In this document: positions 45,169-54,168 of the stretch, one piece after another
How positions within the stretch are numbered: the stretch's first letter is position 1
Layout of the letters: each line of letters starts with the position of its first letter
Assembly: GCF_050487225.1 (NCBI RefSeq)
Contig: NZ_JBKQGY010000001.1
Span: 744,001-808,000 of the forward strand
Direction: 5' to 3'
DNA from: Paenalcaligenes sp050487225
GTDB taxonomy: Bacteria > Pseudomonadota > Gammaproteobacteria > Burkholderiales > Burkholderiaceae_B
DNA: 64,000 nucleotides
Translations under genes and position numbers: made by a program
Notes under the pieces: generated by a model
The model's database searches: none
What the model was told of the DNA's origin: nothing
The model's input: the letters and a program-made list of their open reading frames with translations, nothing else

Positions 45169-46092
45169 ATGATCGATAACTTGGGCGGTATGGGGGTATT
45201 TGTACGTGTCGCAGAACGACTAGGGTTTTCTGCGGTTGCCCGTGAACTGGGGTTATCGCCCTCGGCCGTAGGCAAAGCGATTGCCCGACTAGAAGAACGA
45301 TTAGGCGTACGTTTATTTCACCGCAGCACGCGTACCTTAGCCTTAACCGCCGATGGCGAGCGGTTTCTTGAACGCTGCTTGCGAATTTTGGCTGAAGTAG
45401 AAGCTGCTGAGTTAGAAATGTCCAATGCCAGCGAAACCCCGCATGGCAAATTACGTGTCAGCCTGCCCAAATACAGCGGCTTATTCCAACCCGCTATTGC
45501 CAGTTTTATGCAGCGCTACCCAGCCGTAGAACTGGACTTGGATTTTTCGGACCACATCGTTGATGTGATTGGTGATGGGTTTGATGCGGCGGTACGCACA
45601 GGCAAACTCACCGACTCTAGTTTAAAACGCCGCAAAATTGGCGCACTACAGCGTGTGTTAGTGGGGGCACCGGCCTACTTTGAAACACATGGCCACCCAC
45701 AACAACCGGCAGATTTACTGACTCATACCTGCTTGCATTACCGCTTTCCTACCAATGGCAGGCTAGAACCTTGGCCCTTACCAACGAATGACGAAGAGGA
45801 AGCCATAGAACTGCCGCGCTCATTCGTGTGCAATAGCATAGAAATGCGCATCCATTTGACCTTAAATGGCCAAGGCATAGCTTGCTTGCCAGACTTTAGT
45901 GTGGCGGAGTATGTGCAGCAAGGGCTGCTACAAACCATCTTAGAAGACTGCACCCAAAACGCTATTCCTATCTGGATAGTATGGCCATCTAGCCGAGATT
46001 TATCCCCTAAGTTACGCGCTTTTATTGATTGTTTAGGGGAAACCAGTCTAGGTATCAACAAGGGTGCAATGGGGCACAGCAGTGCCCGTTAA
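45169..46092 (+). CDS. LysR-family transcriptional regulator
   Basis: A 307-residue LysR protein. The winged helix-turn-helix is at about 1-62 (ARELGLSPSAVGKAIARLEERLGVRLFHRSTR) and the effector domain follows from about 92. Back-to-back placement with the MFS gene, with a 154-bp shared region, suggests it controls that exporter. Confidence 0.92.
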   Translation: MIDNLGGMGVFVRVAERLGFSAVARELGLSPSAVGKAIARLEERLGVRLFHRSTRTLALTADGERFLERCLRILAEVEAAELEMSNASETPHGKLRVSLPKYSGLFQPAIASFMQRYPAVELDLDFSDHIVDVIGDGFDAAVRTGKLTDSSLKRRKIGALQRVLVGAPAYFETHGHPQQPADLLTHTCLHYRFPTNGRLEPWPLPTNDEEEAIELPRSFVCNSIEMRIHLTLNGQGIACLPDFSVAEYVQQGLLQTILEDCTQNAIPIWIVWPSSRDLSPKLRAFIDCLGETSLGINKGAMGHSSAR

Positions 46093-46100
46093 CTCGCTGA

Positions 46101-46727
46101 TTAGCTGTGCTGCACCACCAACTCAACCAACAACGCCCCCGCAATCGCCATCATACAAAAGCCCGACAATTGGCTAACCCGTTGGGCCATTTCAGGTCGC
46201 GTTTGCAATACCGCTTGTGAGCTATAGCCCACCAGTAAATACACAGCACCACAACTCACTAGGTGAATCCCACCTAAGGTCAGCATTTGTACCGATAACG
46301 GCCACGAGCTGGCTGGGTCTGCAAACTGCGGAAACAACGCTAAAAACAGTAGGAACACCTTGGGATTCAAACCGCTTACCCCTATGCCTTTGACAATCCA
46401 CTGCATGCTGCGGTCTGGCGCATTACTGAACTCCGCCAGTGGTGACACCGGGTGGCGAATCATCCCTACCCCCAACCACAGCAAATACCCTGCTCCCACC
46501 AGCGTAACCGCATCTAGCGCATAAGGGATATCGGCCACAACCGCCCCCACCCCTGCCGCCACCAAACCCGTCACCGCCAAGTGGCCTAACAACATCCCAC
46601 TCACTGCAGGAGCGACCACCGTCTTACCCCGTATACCCGCCGAAATAGCATAAGCCCAGTCCATACCAGGCACAATCACCAACAAAAACGACACCAGCCA
46701 AAACGACGCCAAAATGCTGAACGACAC
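46101..46727 (-). CDS. LysE/RhtB family amino-acid exporter
   Basis: A 208-residue LysE-type exporter with about six helices. It starts FWLVSFLLVIVPGMDWAYAI and has the family block GVGVSGLNPKVFLLFLALFP (GIGVSGLNPKVF). GTG at 46727 is taken as start because AGAGG lies 6 bp upstream. It is divergent from an AsnC/Lrp regulator, the usual arrangement for such exporters. The substrate is not predictable. Confidence 0.88.
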   Translation of the reverse strand: MSFSILASFWLVSFLLVIVPGMDWAYAISAGIRGKTVVAPAVSGMLLGHLAVTGLVAAGVGAVVADIPYALDAVTLVGAGYLLWLGVGMIRHPVSPLAEFSNAPDRSMQWIVKGIGVSGLNPKVFLLFLALFPQFADPASSWPLSVQMLTLGGIHLVSCGAVYLLVGYSSQAVLQTRPEMAQRVSQLSGFCMMAIAGALLVELVVQHS

Positions 46728-46800
46728 GCTAACCTCTATTGATTAAACATACTCAAAAATCAATAGGAAGAATATCCCCAATCCATTAGAATATGCTTTC

Positions 46801-46828
46801 AAATAAAGACCATATGAGGTCTATTTTT
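46801..46828. promoter_or_regulatory. Candidate Lrp/AsnC operator
   Basis: An imperfect inverted repeat, AAATAAAGACC and GGTCTATTTTT (9 of 11 positions symmetric), lies 16 bp before the regulator ATG. It fits an Lrp-type site for autoregulation and control of the exporter. Confidence 0.5.
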
Positions 46829-46843
46829 GGAAGAAAATTGCAA

Positions 46844-47296
46844 ATGGATGACTTTGACAAGAAGATTCTTGCTGAACTTCAATCTGATGGTCGTTTAACC
46901 ATCACCGAACTGGCTGAACGGGTAGGTTTAAGCCTGTCTCCCTGCCACCGTCGCTTGAAGGCATTAGAGCAATCTGGCGCTATACGAGACTACCGCGCAC
47001 AGTTGAATCCTCTTGCCTTAGGGTTAGGATTTTCAGCTGTCGTATTTGTGACCATGCGCGATGGTAACCAAGAAAACATCAACCGTTTTGAAGCCGCCGT
47101 TATCGACATTCCGCAGATCATTGAAGCCAAGCGCTTGTTTGGTGACCCCGACTATATGCTGCAGATTGTCGTGAAAGATCTAGAGGCCTACCAAGTACTG
47201 TATGACCGCCAACTTTCTGCCATGCCGGGAGTGCAACGGTTAACGTCTACGTTGGTGATGAAGAATCTAGTGCAGAATCGGGAATTGCCGCTGTAA
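46844..47296 (+). CDS. Lrp/AsnC family transcriptional regulator
   Basis: A 150-residue Lrp/AsnC protein: helix-turn-helix at about 5-55 (LTITELAERVGLSLSPCHRRLKALE) and a C-terminal RAM domain (RLFGDPDYMLQIVVKDLEAY) that binds amino acids. The start at 46844 gives the standard MDDFDKKILAEL; an upstream ATG at 46793 would place an inverted repeat within the coding region. It probably senses an amino acid exported by the divergent LysE protein. Confidence 0.93.
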   Translation: MDDFDKKILAELQSDGRLTITELAERVGLSLSPCHRRLKALEQSGAIRDYRAQLNPLALGLGFSAVVFVTMRDGNQENINRFEAAVIDIPQIIEAKRLFGDPDYMLQIVVKDLEAYQVLYDRQLSAMPGVQRLTSTLVMKNLVQNRELPL

Positions 47297-47306
47297 GCGG
47301 CATAAG

Positions 47307-47335
47307 AAATGGCCCACAGATGTGGGCCATTTTTC
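47307..47335 (+). terminator. Rho-independent terminator
   Basis: A perfect 12-bp stem AAATGGCCCACA/TGTGGGCCATTT with a 2-nt loop and T-tract, just after the AsnC-type gene. Confidence 0.9.
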
Positions 47336-47520
47336 CTATAGTAAATACGATTTACTGCTCTCTGAGACTCTAGCGCGATGCTGCGTTCCATCGCCTGCTC
47401 TCATCGCAACTACCCACTACGCAGTGTGTGTGCCAAGAAATTGTCACAAGACCTTAGATAATTTTACTTAGTAGCCTCATACCTTTCTTGTTACCGTGTA
47501 ATGAAGAACGCAGCAAAAAG

Positions 47521-48609
47521 GTGTACCCGTTGTCCTCCCCTACGATCAGCAACACAGACTCGCTAGTACTGGATTATGTGAAGGCATTAGGCATTATTGC
47601 GGTGGTAATAGGTCACTACCCCGGTGACCCATTTACCTTTCTAAAGCCCTATGTCTACCATATGCCGCTGTTTTTCTTCTTAGGCGGCTTGTTACTTAAT
47701 ACCCGCCGAAGCGTAGCGTCGCACGCGCTGGGCATTGTAAGAAAGCACTTGTTTTACATTGCCGCCGTCTATGTATTGATCGCGCTAGTCTTTGCCATCC
47801 TGCACCAGCTTTACCCCATCGCCTATACCAGCATGTGGCGTGGGAATTTGCTGGATTCGGTGCTGTACCCTATAGAGCAAAGCTTTCACGGCGGCAGCTA
47901 TTTTTTCGTGGGGTGGTTTTTATTTACCTACGCGATTGTGTCACTACTGTGTTTTATCGTCGTAAGTGCCGTAGCGAAAGTGATCACCGCCCCCATCCCC
48001 TTATACGCAACCATCTTACTTATCGCGTTGTTCAGCGGCTATGCAGGGATGGATTATGTGGCCGATGTTTATCAAAGCTCGAAGGTGTTTTACTTCAATT
48101 TGCTTGCGCAAATCTTGGTAGGTTCTTCATTTTTCTTACTGGGCTATGTAGGCAAAAACCTGATAATGAAACACAGCGGTGTATACGCATTTGTAGCCGC
48201 TTTTGTGCTGCTTTACCTGATGTCTCAATACGATGTACTAGAGCCTTTAGTGATTGCCTGGAGTAAGTACAACGTGGGCTTTGTGTACCAAACGCTAACG
48301 GCTTTAGCGGGTATTGTGGCCGTGTTTTCTGTGGCAAAAGTCATTGCACACTACGAACACATTCCCCTACTAAAACGCATAGGGCAGCACTCTAAACCCA
48401 TCATGTCGTATCACATACTGGCCTTTGTGTTACTCGACATTGTGTTTTCATGGTTTGGTCTATGGGATCTGCACAAAACCAAAGCCCTGAACCATTACTA
48501 CAGCGAATTTACTTGGCCACTCTACATAGGCTTGGGCATCGCTATCCCTATGGTATTGCATACCCTGTTTGCGCATGCCAAACGCAAGGTGCCGACTCTG
48601 GCTATGTAG
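47521..48609 (+). CDS. Acyltransferase-3 family membrane protein
   Basis: A protein of about 362 residues with roughly ten hydrophobic helices. It starts LVLDYVKALGIIAVVIGHYPGD, where the histidine in helix 1 matches the catalytic His of the acyltransferase-3 (OafA/WecH) family. PLFFFLGGLLLN and TRRSVASHAL follow. Known members add acyl groups to LPS, peptidoglycan or exported molecules. The start is uncertain: no in-frame ATG precedes the first helix; GTG at 47521 is used here, with TTG at 47488 an alternative. It is a single gene convergent with a LysR gene. Confidence 0.8.
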   Translation: MYPLSSPTISNTDSLVLDYVKALGIIAVVIGHYPGDPFTFLKPYVYHMPLFFFLGGLLLNTRRSVASHALGIVRKHLFYIAAVYVLIALVFAILHQLYPIAYTSMWRGNLLDSVLYPIEQSFHGGSYFFVGWFLFTYAIVSLLCFIVVSAVAKVITAPIPLYATILLIALFSGYAGMDYVADVYQSSKVFYFNLLAQILVGSSFFLLGYVGKNLIMKHSGVYAFVAAFVLLYLMSQYDVLEPLVIAWSKYNVGFVYQTLTALAGIVAVFSVAKVIAHYEHIPLLKRIGQHSKPIMSYHILAFVLLDIVFSWFGLWDLHKTKALNHYYSEFTWPLYIGLGIAIPMVLHTLFAHAKRKVPTLAM

Positions 48610-48661
48610 CCGGTAAACGTATTATCGGCCGTATAGCAGCCTGTTGCCCGGCAAGCAGGGA

Positions 48662-49546
48662 TCATATCGTTGCCGCTTCGGCAGAAACCCACTCAATAAA
48701 GGCTTGTACCTCTGCGCGTTTTGCTGCACCTGGACGCGTCACAATGTAATAAGCAAATCGTGCAGGCCACGGTTTATCTAGCACCTGCAGCAATCTACCC
48801 ACTTTGATTTCTTCGCGGGCGTAAGCTTCTGGAATCAAGGCTATACCTTGCCCTGCTTCGGCTGCTCGTATGAGCAAATAGTCATCCTCAAACACACCGC
48901 CAGATCGCGTATGCTCATCAACATCCACGCCATGTGCACGCAGCCACAATGACCAATCGGCACGATCCACATCGTGCAGCAGCGGATAATCCAAACAGTC
49001 TGCAGGCTCTTGTATGCTTCGCCCTTGTAGCAAGCTAGCTGCTGCCACAGGCACTAACACCGGAGCCATTAAAGGCAGCACATCCAACTCTGGATAGTCG
49101 CCCAACCCATGTCGCAGCGCGATGTCTACGCGATCTTTGCGCATATCAACGAGATCTGAGCCAGTTTCTACCCGCACTTCAATATGCGGATACTGTTGCG
49201 TAAAGCGCCCCAGTCGCGGCACTAGCCACGATGCCGCAAACGCAGCCACCGTACTAATGGTGAGTGTTTTGGTGCTGGCGTGCGCCGCTACCATATCCAT
49301 TGCCCTATCAACTTGTGAGAACGCGTCATTCAGCATGGGGTACAGCTTTTCACCCATATAGGTAAGCCGCATGCCTAAACGCTCACGTTGCAATAGCTCG
49401 GTATTCAAGCGCTCTTCCAGTAAGCGCATTTGCTGGCTCACCGCACCCGGTGTCACATGTAGTGCCTCGGCTGCACCTTTGATGCTGCCCTGTTTGGCGA
49501 CTTCCACAAACGTACGTAGCGCCTGCAAAGGTGGCATCACACTCAT
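48662..49546 (-). CDS. LysR-family regulator (GcvA-like)
   Basis: A 294-residue LysR protein of the GcvA type: it begins PPLQALRTFVEVAKQGSIKG and has AEALHVTPGAVSQQMRLLEERLN for the helix-turn-helix. The effector domain has the family segments TISTVAAFAASWLVPRLGRF and ADWSLWLRAHG. It is divergent from a glutathione transferase gene and likely regulates it. A CTAA-N9-TTAG dyad lies just upstream. Confidence 0.9.
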   Translation of the reverse strand: MSVMPPLQALRTFVEVAKQGSIKGAAEALHVTPGAVSQQMRLLEERLNTELLQRERLGMRLTYMGEKLYPMLNDAFSQVDRAMDMVAAHASTKTLTISTVAAFAASWLVPRLGRFTQQYPHIEVRVETGSDLVDMRKDRVDIALRHGLGDYPELDVLPLMAPVLVPVAAASLLQGRSIQEPADCLDYPLLHDVDRADWSLWLRAHGVDVDEHTRSGGVFEDDYLLIRAAEAGQGIALIPEAYAREEIKVGRLLQVLDKPWPARFAYYIVTRPGAAKRAEVQAFIEWVSAEAATI

Positions 49547-49556
49547 TTTAGTTTTC

Positions 49557-49573
49557 CTAAACTCTAAAGTTAG
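49557..49573. promoter_or_regulatory. Candidate LysR operator
   Basis: CTAA-N9-TTAG lies between the divergent LysR and GST genes, 11 bp from the LysR start codon. It resembles the CTAAT half-sites used by GcvA-type regulators. Weak evidence. Confidence 0.35.
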
Positions 49574-49660
49574 TATAAATCGCTTTATTTACGAGCTAAT
49601 AACGGCCGAAAATTGCCTAACTTAAGCCCTATTCTACCTTTAGAAAATTCAAAGACTGTT

Positions 49661-50284
49661 ATGTTACATCTTTACACCGATAGCTCGCCTAATGGCTTCA
49701 AAATCACCATTGTTTTAGAAGAGTTAGGCATGCCCTACAGCTTGCACCACATTCGTATCGAAGAAGGCGAGCACCGTCAGCCCGCGTTTTTAGCGCTGAA
49801 CCCACATGGCCGTATTCCTGTGCTCAAAGACGACGACACCGGCGTGGTGCTGTTTGAGTCTGCTGCGATTTTGCTCTATCTTGCGGAGCGAACAGGCAAA
49901 CTGTTGCCCAGCGATCTACAACAACGCTGGGAAGCCATTAAATGGCTGCAATTTCATGCCTCCAGTGTAGGGCCCATTATTGGCCAACGTGTGTATTTCG
50001 AGTTATTTGATAGCACACCCAACCCCGCCGCCATTGAGCGCTATCAACGCCTGACAAACCAGCTTTTTGGAGTACTGGATCAACAACTGGCACAACACCC
50101 TTATTTAGCCGGTGAGCACTACTCTATTGCCGATATTGCTCATTTTGGCTGGTCGCATATCGCACGCATTATTAATATGGATTTCAGCCACCACACACAC
50201 CTCACTGCATGGCATGAACGTATTGCCGCGCGGCCTGCCGTACAAAAAGGGGTGACTGTGCCAGAGCCAGCCACCGGCGCGTAA
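49661..50284 (+). CDS. Glutathione S-transferase family protein
   Basis: A 207-residue GST. The N-terminal domain starts LHLYTDSSPNGFKITIVLEE and has HGRIPVLKDDD and FESAAILLYLAERTGK, the glutathione-binding turns. The C-terminal helical domain contains YSIADIAHFGW. It is close to the YfcG/Ure2-like disulfide reductase group, as is the GST at 4773, from which it is diverged. Divergent from a LysR regulator. Confidence 0.9.
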   Translation: MLHLYTDSSPNGFKITIVLEELGMPYSLHHIRIEEGEHRQPAFLALNPHGRIPVLKDDDTGVVLFESAAILLYLAERTGKLLPSDLQQRWEAIKWLQFHASSVGPIIGQRVYFELFDSTPNPAAIERYQRLTNQLFGVLDQQLAQHPYLAGEHYSIADIAHFGWSHIARIINMDFSHHTHLTAWHERIAARPAVQKGVTVPEPATGA

Positions 50285-50327
50285 CTATTTTTCTCTATCT
50301 TCGCGACTTGAGCCATTTTTTAGTAGA

Positions 50328-50358
50328 CTGAGACGGCGCCACCGTTCGGTAGGCGTCG
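50328..50358. other. Hairpin upstream of clsC-like gene
   Basis: The near-perfect stem AGACGGCGCC/GGCGTCGTCT has an 11-nt loop, no T-tract, and lies about 65 bp before the phospholipase-D gene. It may be a leader structure or remnant terminator of the GST gene. Confidence 0.35.
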
Positions 50359-50422
50359 TCTACGGCTTGTACGCTGATGCGCGAGCTCACACGTCACGCT
50401 ACTCTCATATTGCTGAATCATT

Positions 50423-51979
50423 ATGGCCAGACCGGGATACTTCTCACCGCGCAATGCGTTGTTGCTGCTTTCTGCGGGGATTTTGTCTGCCTGCCATTTA
50501 CCCGCCACACCAGATAAAACGGTATCAGAAGCCTGCCTACAACACGATACCCACGACACGCTGCTGGGAAAAAGTGTGCAGCCACAAGTAGCACAACATC
50601 CGCTACTGTCCGGTGTGGTGCCGCTGCCTGATGCGCTAGACGCTTTTGCAGCACGCATATTAATGATCTCGACGGCGCAACGTAGCGTGGATGTGCAGTA
50701 TTACATTTGGCGGGATGACATTACGGGCAACTTGCTTTTGCATGCGTTGCATGAAGCGGCCAAACGCAATGTGCGCGTACGCCTGCTCATTGATGACAAC
50801 GGCACCAGTGGTTTAGACGAAAAGCTGGCGTTGCTAAATGCTGAAGCCAATGTGGAAGTCCGGCTGTTTAATCCCTTCCCATTCCGTACCTTTAAACAGT
50901 TAGGTTTCTTAACCGATTTCAGTCGTCTCAATAGACGCATGCATAACAAGTCGCTCACCGTGGATGGTCAAGCTACCATCGTAGGTGGGCGCAATATTGG
51001 GGATGAATATTTTGGCGCGACGCAAGACGTAGCCTTTGCCGATTTAGATGTCATGGTGGTAGGCCCCGTTGTCGATGAGGTCGCTACGGATTTTGACCGT
51101 TACTGGAACCATCAAGCAGCCTACCCGATTGAGTTATTGGTAGACACACCCGACCAGAAAACGGCTGAGGCGCTGCTTTCAGAAGAGCGCAATGCTTCAC
51201 GCATACCCCAAGCCCAAGCATATGTAGAAAACATTGCTACCTCTACCTTTGTCGAAAACCTCTTGGCCGGCCAGTTAGCGTTTCAGTGGGTGCCTGTCAC
51301 CATGGTTAGCGATGACCCAGACAAGGTACTGGGCAAAGCACAACCTACCTCTTTGTTGATGCCCAGACTATTAGAAATTCTGGGGGAACCCACGCAATCC
51401 ATCGATTTAGTATCGCCCTACTTTGTTCCGACTCAACAAGGGGTTGAGGCATTTTCCGCCCTCACCAAACAAGGTGTGCGCTTACGTATTCTCACCAATG
51501 CAATGGAGGCCACCGACGTACTAGCGGTACACGCAGGCTATGCCAAATATCGGCTGCCCTTGCTGCAGCAAGGCGTAGAGCTGTTTGAAATGCGTAGAGA
51601 GGGTGACCCGGAACGGGCCAAAGAAAAGGCGGGGCCCTTTGGTAGTTCGGGTTCTAGCCTGCACGCCAAAACCTTTGCCGTAGATGGTAAGCGTGCATTT
51701 GTGGGGTCTTTTAATTTCGACCCTCGTTCTGCTGTGCTAAATACCGAGCTAGGTTTTGTGATTGAAAGCGAGGACATCGCTCAATCCATCACCAGTGCCT
51801 TCGACCATGTTGTTCCTTACTACGCGTATAAGTTAGCGCTGGCAGAAAACAATGATGTGGTGTGGATTAGCCAAAGCTCTCAAGGTACACATACCCAAAC
51901 CACGGAACCGTCTTCGTCGTTTTGGAAGCGTTTATACGTGGGCTTTCTGTCTTGGCTACCCATAGAATCTCTGCTCTAA
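50423..51979 (+). CDS. Phospholipase-D family lipoprotein (ClsC/YmdC-like cardiolipin synthase)
   Basis: A 518-residue protein with a lipoprotein signal (LSAC, lipidated C24). Two HKD motifs are complete: H174-N-K176...D181 in HNKSLTVDG and H414-A-K416...D421 in HAKTFAVDG. Both are followed by GG/GSFN-type residues (VGGRNIGDEYF, VGSFNFDPRS). This arrangement is that of ClsC/YmdC, which makes cardiolipin from phosphatidylglycerol and phosphatidylethanolamine. The usual partner YmdB is not nearby. It is a single gene with its own terminator. Confidence 0.88.
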   Translation: MARPGYFSPRNALLLLSAGILSACHLPATPDKTVSEACLQHDTHDTLLGKSVQPQVAQHPLLSGVVPLPDALDAFAARILMISTAQRSVDVQYYIWRDDITGNLLLHALHEAAKRNVRVRLLIDDNGTSGLDEKLALLNAEANVEVRLFNPFPFRTFKQLGFLTDFSRLNRRMHNKSLTVDGQATIVGGRNIGDEYFGATQDVAFADLDVMVVGPVVDEVATDFDRYWNHQAAYPIELLVDTPDQKTAEALLSEERNASRIPQAQAYVENIATSTFVENLLAGQLAFQWVPVTMVSDDPDKVLGKAQPTSLLMPRLLEILGEPTQSIDLVSPYFVPTQQGVEAFSALTKQGVRLRILTNAMEATDVLAVHAGYAKYRLPLLQQGVELFEMRREGDPERAKEKAGPFGSSGSSLHAKTFAVDGKRAFVGSFNFDPRSAVLNTELGFVIESEDIAQSITSAFDHVVPYYAYKLALAENNDVVWISQSSQGTHTQTTEPSSSFWKRLYVGFLSWLPIESLL

Positions 51980-52015
51980 GTAGCTGCACAGCACATCACT
52001 GCTATTGCCTCATGC

Positions 52016-52052
52016 ACAACGGCCTAGACAATCACGCTGTCTAGGCCGTTTA
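52016..52052 (+). terminator. Hairpin terminator after clsC-like gene
   Basis: A 13-bp stem AACGGCCTAGACA/TGTCTAGGCCGTT with a 7-nt loop. T-tract is short (TTTAC). Confidence 0.75.
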
Positions 52053-52116
52053 CGCTTGTAGCAAGATGATTAACGTTCGTGCGTTTATCGTGTCTGTACT
52101 ACCTTAGGCACGTTTA

Positions 52117-53640
52117 TTACGCCTCACTTTTTTTAGCTTTACGATGCGCAAAGTATCGCAACACCATAGGCCCTACACTCACCAAGATAGCAGCTACCCA
52201 CAAACCTATAGAAACAGGGCTACTAAACAAGATACCCACATCACCATCTGTGATGGACAAGGCGCGACGTAAGTTTTGTTCCATCATGTTGCCTAACACT
52301 ACTCCTAGCACCATAGGTGCCATAGGTACGTCCAGCTTACGTAGGAAGTAACCAATCACGCCTATACCAACCACCATGCCCAAGTCAAAGACTGTGCCAT
52401 TTAGCGCATACACACCTATGTAGCTAATGGCTAAGACACCTGGTACTAACAAACGAGGAGGAATGGAAAGCATTGCTGCAAACACACGCACCATGGGTAC
52501 GTTCATCATAAATAACATGACGTTAGCCACCATCAAAGAAGCAATCAGCCCCCAAACAATTTGAGGTTGTGCTTCAAACAGAATGGGACCTGGGGTAATG
52601 TTGTAGAGGGTAAGCGCCCCCATCATCACCGCAGTCGTTCCTGAGCCTGGCACGCCTAACGTCAACATAGGAATAAAGGAGCCTGTCGCCGCACTGTTGT
52701 TAGCAGACTCTGGCGCAGCCAAGCCTCGCATATCCCCTTTGCCAAAACACGCATTCGGGTCTTTGCCTTCGATGTACTTTTTCTCGTTAGCATACGCGAC
52801 GGCAGATGCCACACTCGCCCCTGCACCGGGTAAAATCCCAATAAAGAACCCCATCAAGCCACCACGTATGGTGCTCCACCATGTAAAGGCCAACTCTTTC
52901 AAGTTAAAGAGTTTACGTTTGCTCTTAGGCACTTCTATAGACAACCCACCAAGCAGGTTTTCCAGCATTTGCATCATCTCAGCGACGGCAAACAAACCAA
53001 TCACGACCACCACAAAGTCGATGCCATCCGCAAGGTTAGGAATATCAAAGCTATAGCGGTACACACCCGAGTTAGCATCCACCCCTACCGTAGAAATGAA
53101 CAACCCTAACATGGCTGCCAAAATCCCTTTCACCGGCTCATCACCCAACAAACTGGTCAACGCGCAAAAGGCAAACACCATCAGTACAAAGTACTCGGCA
53201 GGCCCAAACGCCACCGCCCAATTCGCCAACAACGGCGCCAATAATACAATGCCAAAAATCGCAATTGCCGACCCAATAAAAGATGCAAACGCCGACAACG
53301 ATAACGCTACGCTCGCCATCCCTTTACGTGCCAACGGGTAACCATCTAACGTAGTCATCACCGCAGCGGCTTCACCTGGTACGTTAATCAGAATAGAGGT
53401 AATACGGCCACCATACTCAGCCCCTACGTACACCGCAGCCAGCAAAATCAACGCGGACTCTGGCGGTAGTTTCATGGCGAAAGCAATGGGCACCAACATG
53501 GCTACACCATTAATAGGCCCTAAACCGGGCAACACGCCAACAATCGTGCCAATGAACGAACCTATGGCTGCCACCAGCAGATTCAGGCCTGAAAATGCCA
53601 CCCCAAACCCTATGCCCAGATAGGTCAAAGTATCACTCAT
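52117..53640 (-). CDS. tctA: Tripartite tricarboxylate transporter permease TctA
   Basis: A 507-residue integral membrane protein with about 11-12 helices, the large TctA subunit that moves citrate-like acids into the cell. Typical blocks: GTIVGVLPGLGPINGVAML, GGRITSILINVPGEAAAVMT and FFIGILPGAGASVASAVAY. The ATG at 53640 has AGGAG 7 bp upstream and overlaps the tctB stop (ATGA), so it is translationally coupled. A GTG two codons earlier lacks spacing for the ribosome site. Confidence 0.95.
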   Translation of the reverse strand: MSDTLTYLGIGFGVAFSGLNLLVAAIGSFIGTIVGVLPGLGPINGVAMLVPIAFAMKLPPESALILLAAVYVGAEYGGRITSILINVPGEAAAVMTTLDGYPLARKGMASVALSLSAFASFIGSAIAIFGIVLLAPLLANWAVAFGPAEYFVLMVFAFCALTSLLGDEPVKGILAAMLGLFISTVGVDANSGVYRYSFDIPNLADGIDFVVVVIGLFAVAEMMQMLENLLGGLSIEVPKSKRKLFNLKELAFTWWSTIRGGLMGFFIGILPGAGASVASAVAYANEKKYIEGKDPNACFGKGDMRGLAAPESANNSAATGSFIPMLTLGVPGSGTTAVMMGALTLYNITPGPILFEAQPQIVWGLIASLMVANVMLFMMNVPMVRVFAAMLSIPPRLLVPGVLAISYIGVYALNGTVFDLGMVVGIGVIGYFLRKLDVPMAPMVLGVVLGNMMEQNLRRALSITDGDVGILFSSPVSIGLWVAAILVSVGPMVLRYFAHRKAKKSEA

Positions 53641-54083
53641 AGCCACTCTCCTAAGATGCCATGCGGCAGGACCACATCCAAGGCCAAGTCAAACAATAAA
53701 AACAGCCCTATACCCATGCCCACGCCACCCATAACAGCTTGCTTCCATGAGGCACCAAACAATCGCCCCACACAGATCGCCATCAGTGCGGTTGCAACGA
53801 TAAAACCCAACCATTGAAACAACCAGGCATAACCAGCCAGCACACCTACCATCACCACAATACGGGCAGTCGCGCCAGATGGGTTAGGAGCAACCTCACC
53901 GCCGCCTTTGAGTATGAGCCTCAACCCGCACAGCGCAATAATGAACGCCAGCAACAAGGGAAAAGCTTTGGGGCCTACCGGCTCATAGGAAAACGGTGGT
54001 TCCAAGTCATAGCCAAAAGCCGTAATCAGGGCGGCAAAAACCAGCGCGCTCACACCTAGCACGCGATTATTCAGCGTCATCAT
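53637..54083 (-). CDS. tctB: Tripartite tricarboxylate transporter small subunit TctB
   Basis: A 148-residue protein with four hydrophobic helices, the small membrane subunit of the TTT system. Typical features: VGPKAFPLLLAFIIALCGLRL at the centre and WLFQWLGFIVATALMAICVG. It is poorly conserved in sequence, as usual for TctB. The start is the ATG at 54083 with AGGAG upstream. Confidence 0.9.
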   Translation of the reverse strand: MMTLNNRVLGVSALVFAALITAFGYDLEPPFSYEPVGPKAFPLLLAFIIALCGLRLILKGGGEVAPNPSGATARIVVMVGVLAGYAWLFQWLGFIVATALMAICVGRLFGASWKQAVMGGVGMGIGLFLLFDLALDVVLPHGILGEWL

Positions 54084-54128
54084 GAAGTCTCCTGAATCTC
54101 CTGCATCAAAACAGGCAGGAAAAAGATA

Positions 54129-54148
54129 CCCGGTAACCAATTACCGGG
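54129..54148 (-). other. Hairpin between tctC and tctB
   Basis: An 8-bp stem CCCGGTAA/TTACCGGG with a 4-nt loop lies 20 bp beyond the tctC stop. Read leftward it is followed by TATCTTTTT, a partial T-tract. It may act as a leaky terminator or as a 3' stabiliser so that the binding protein is made in excess. Confidence 0.6.
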
Positions 54149-54168
54149 CTAAAGAGGGGATCAAAGCC

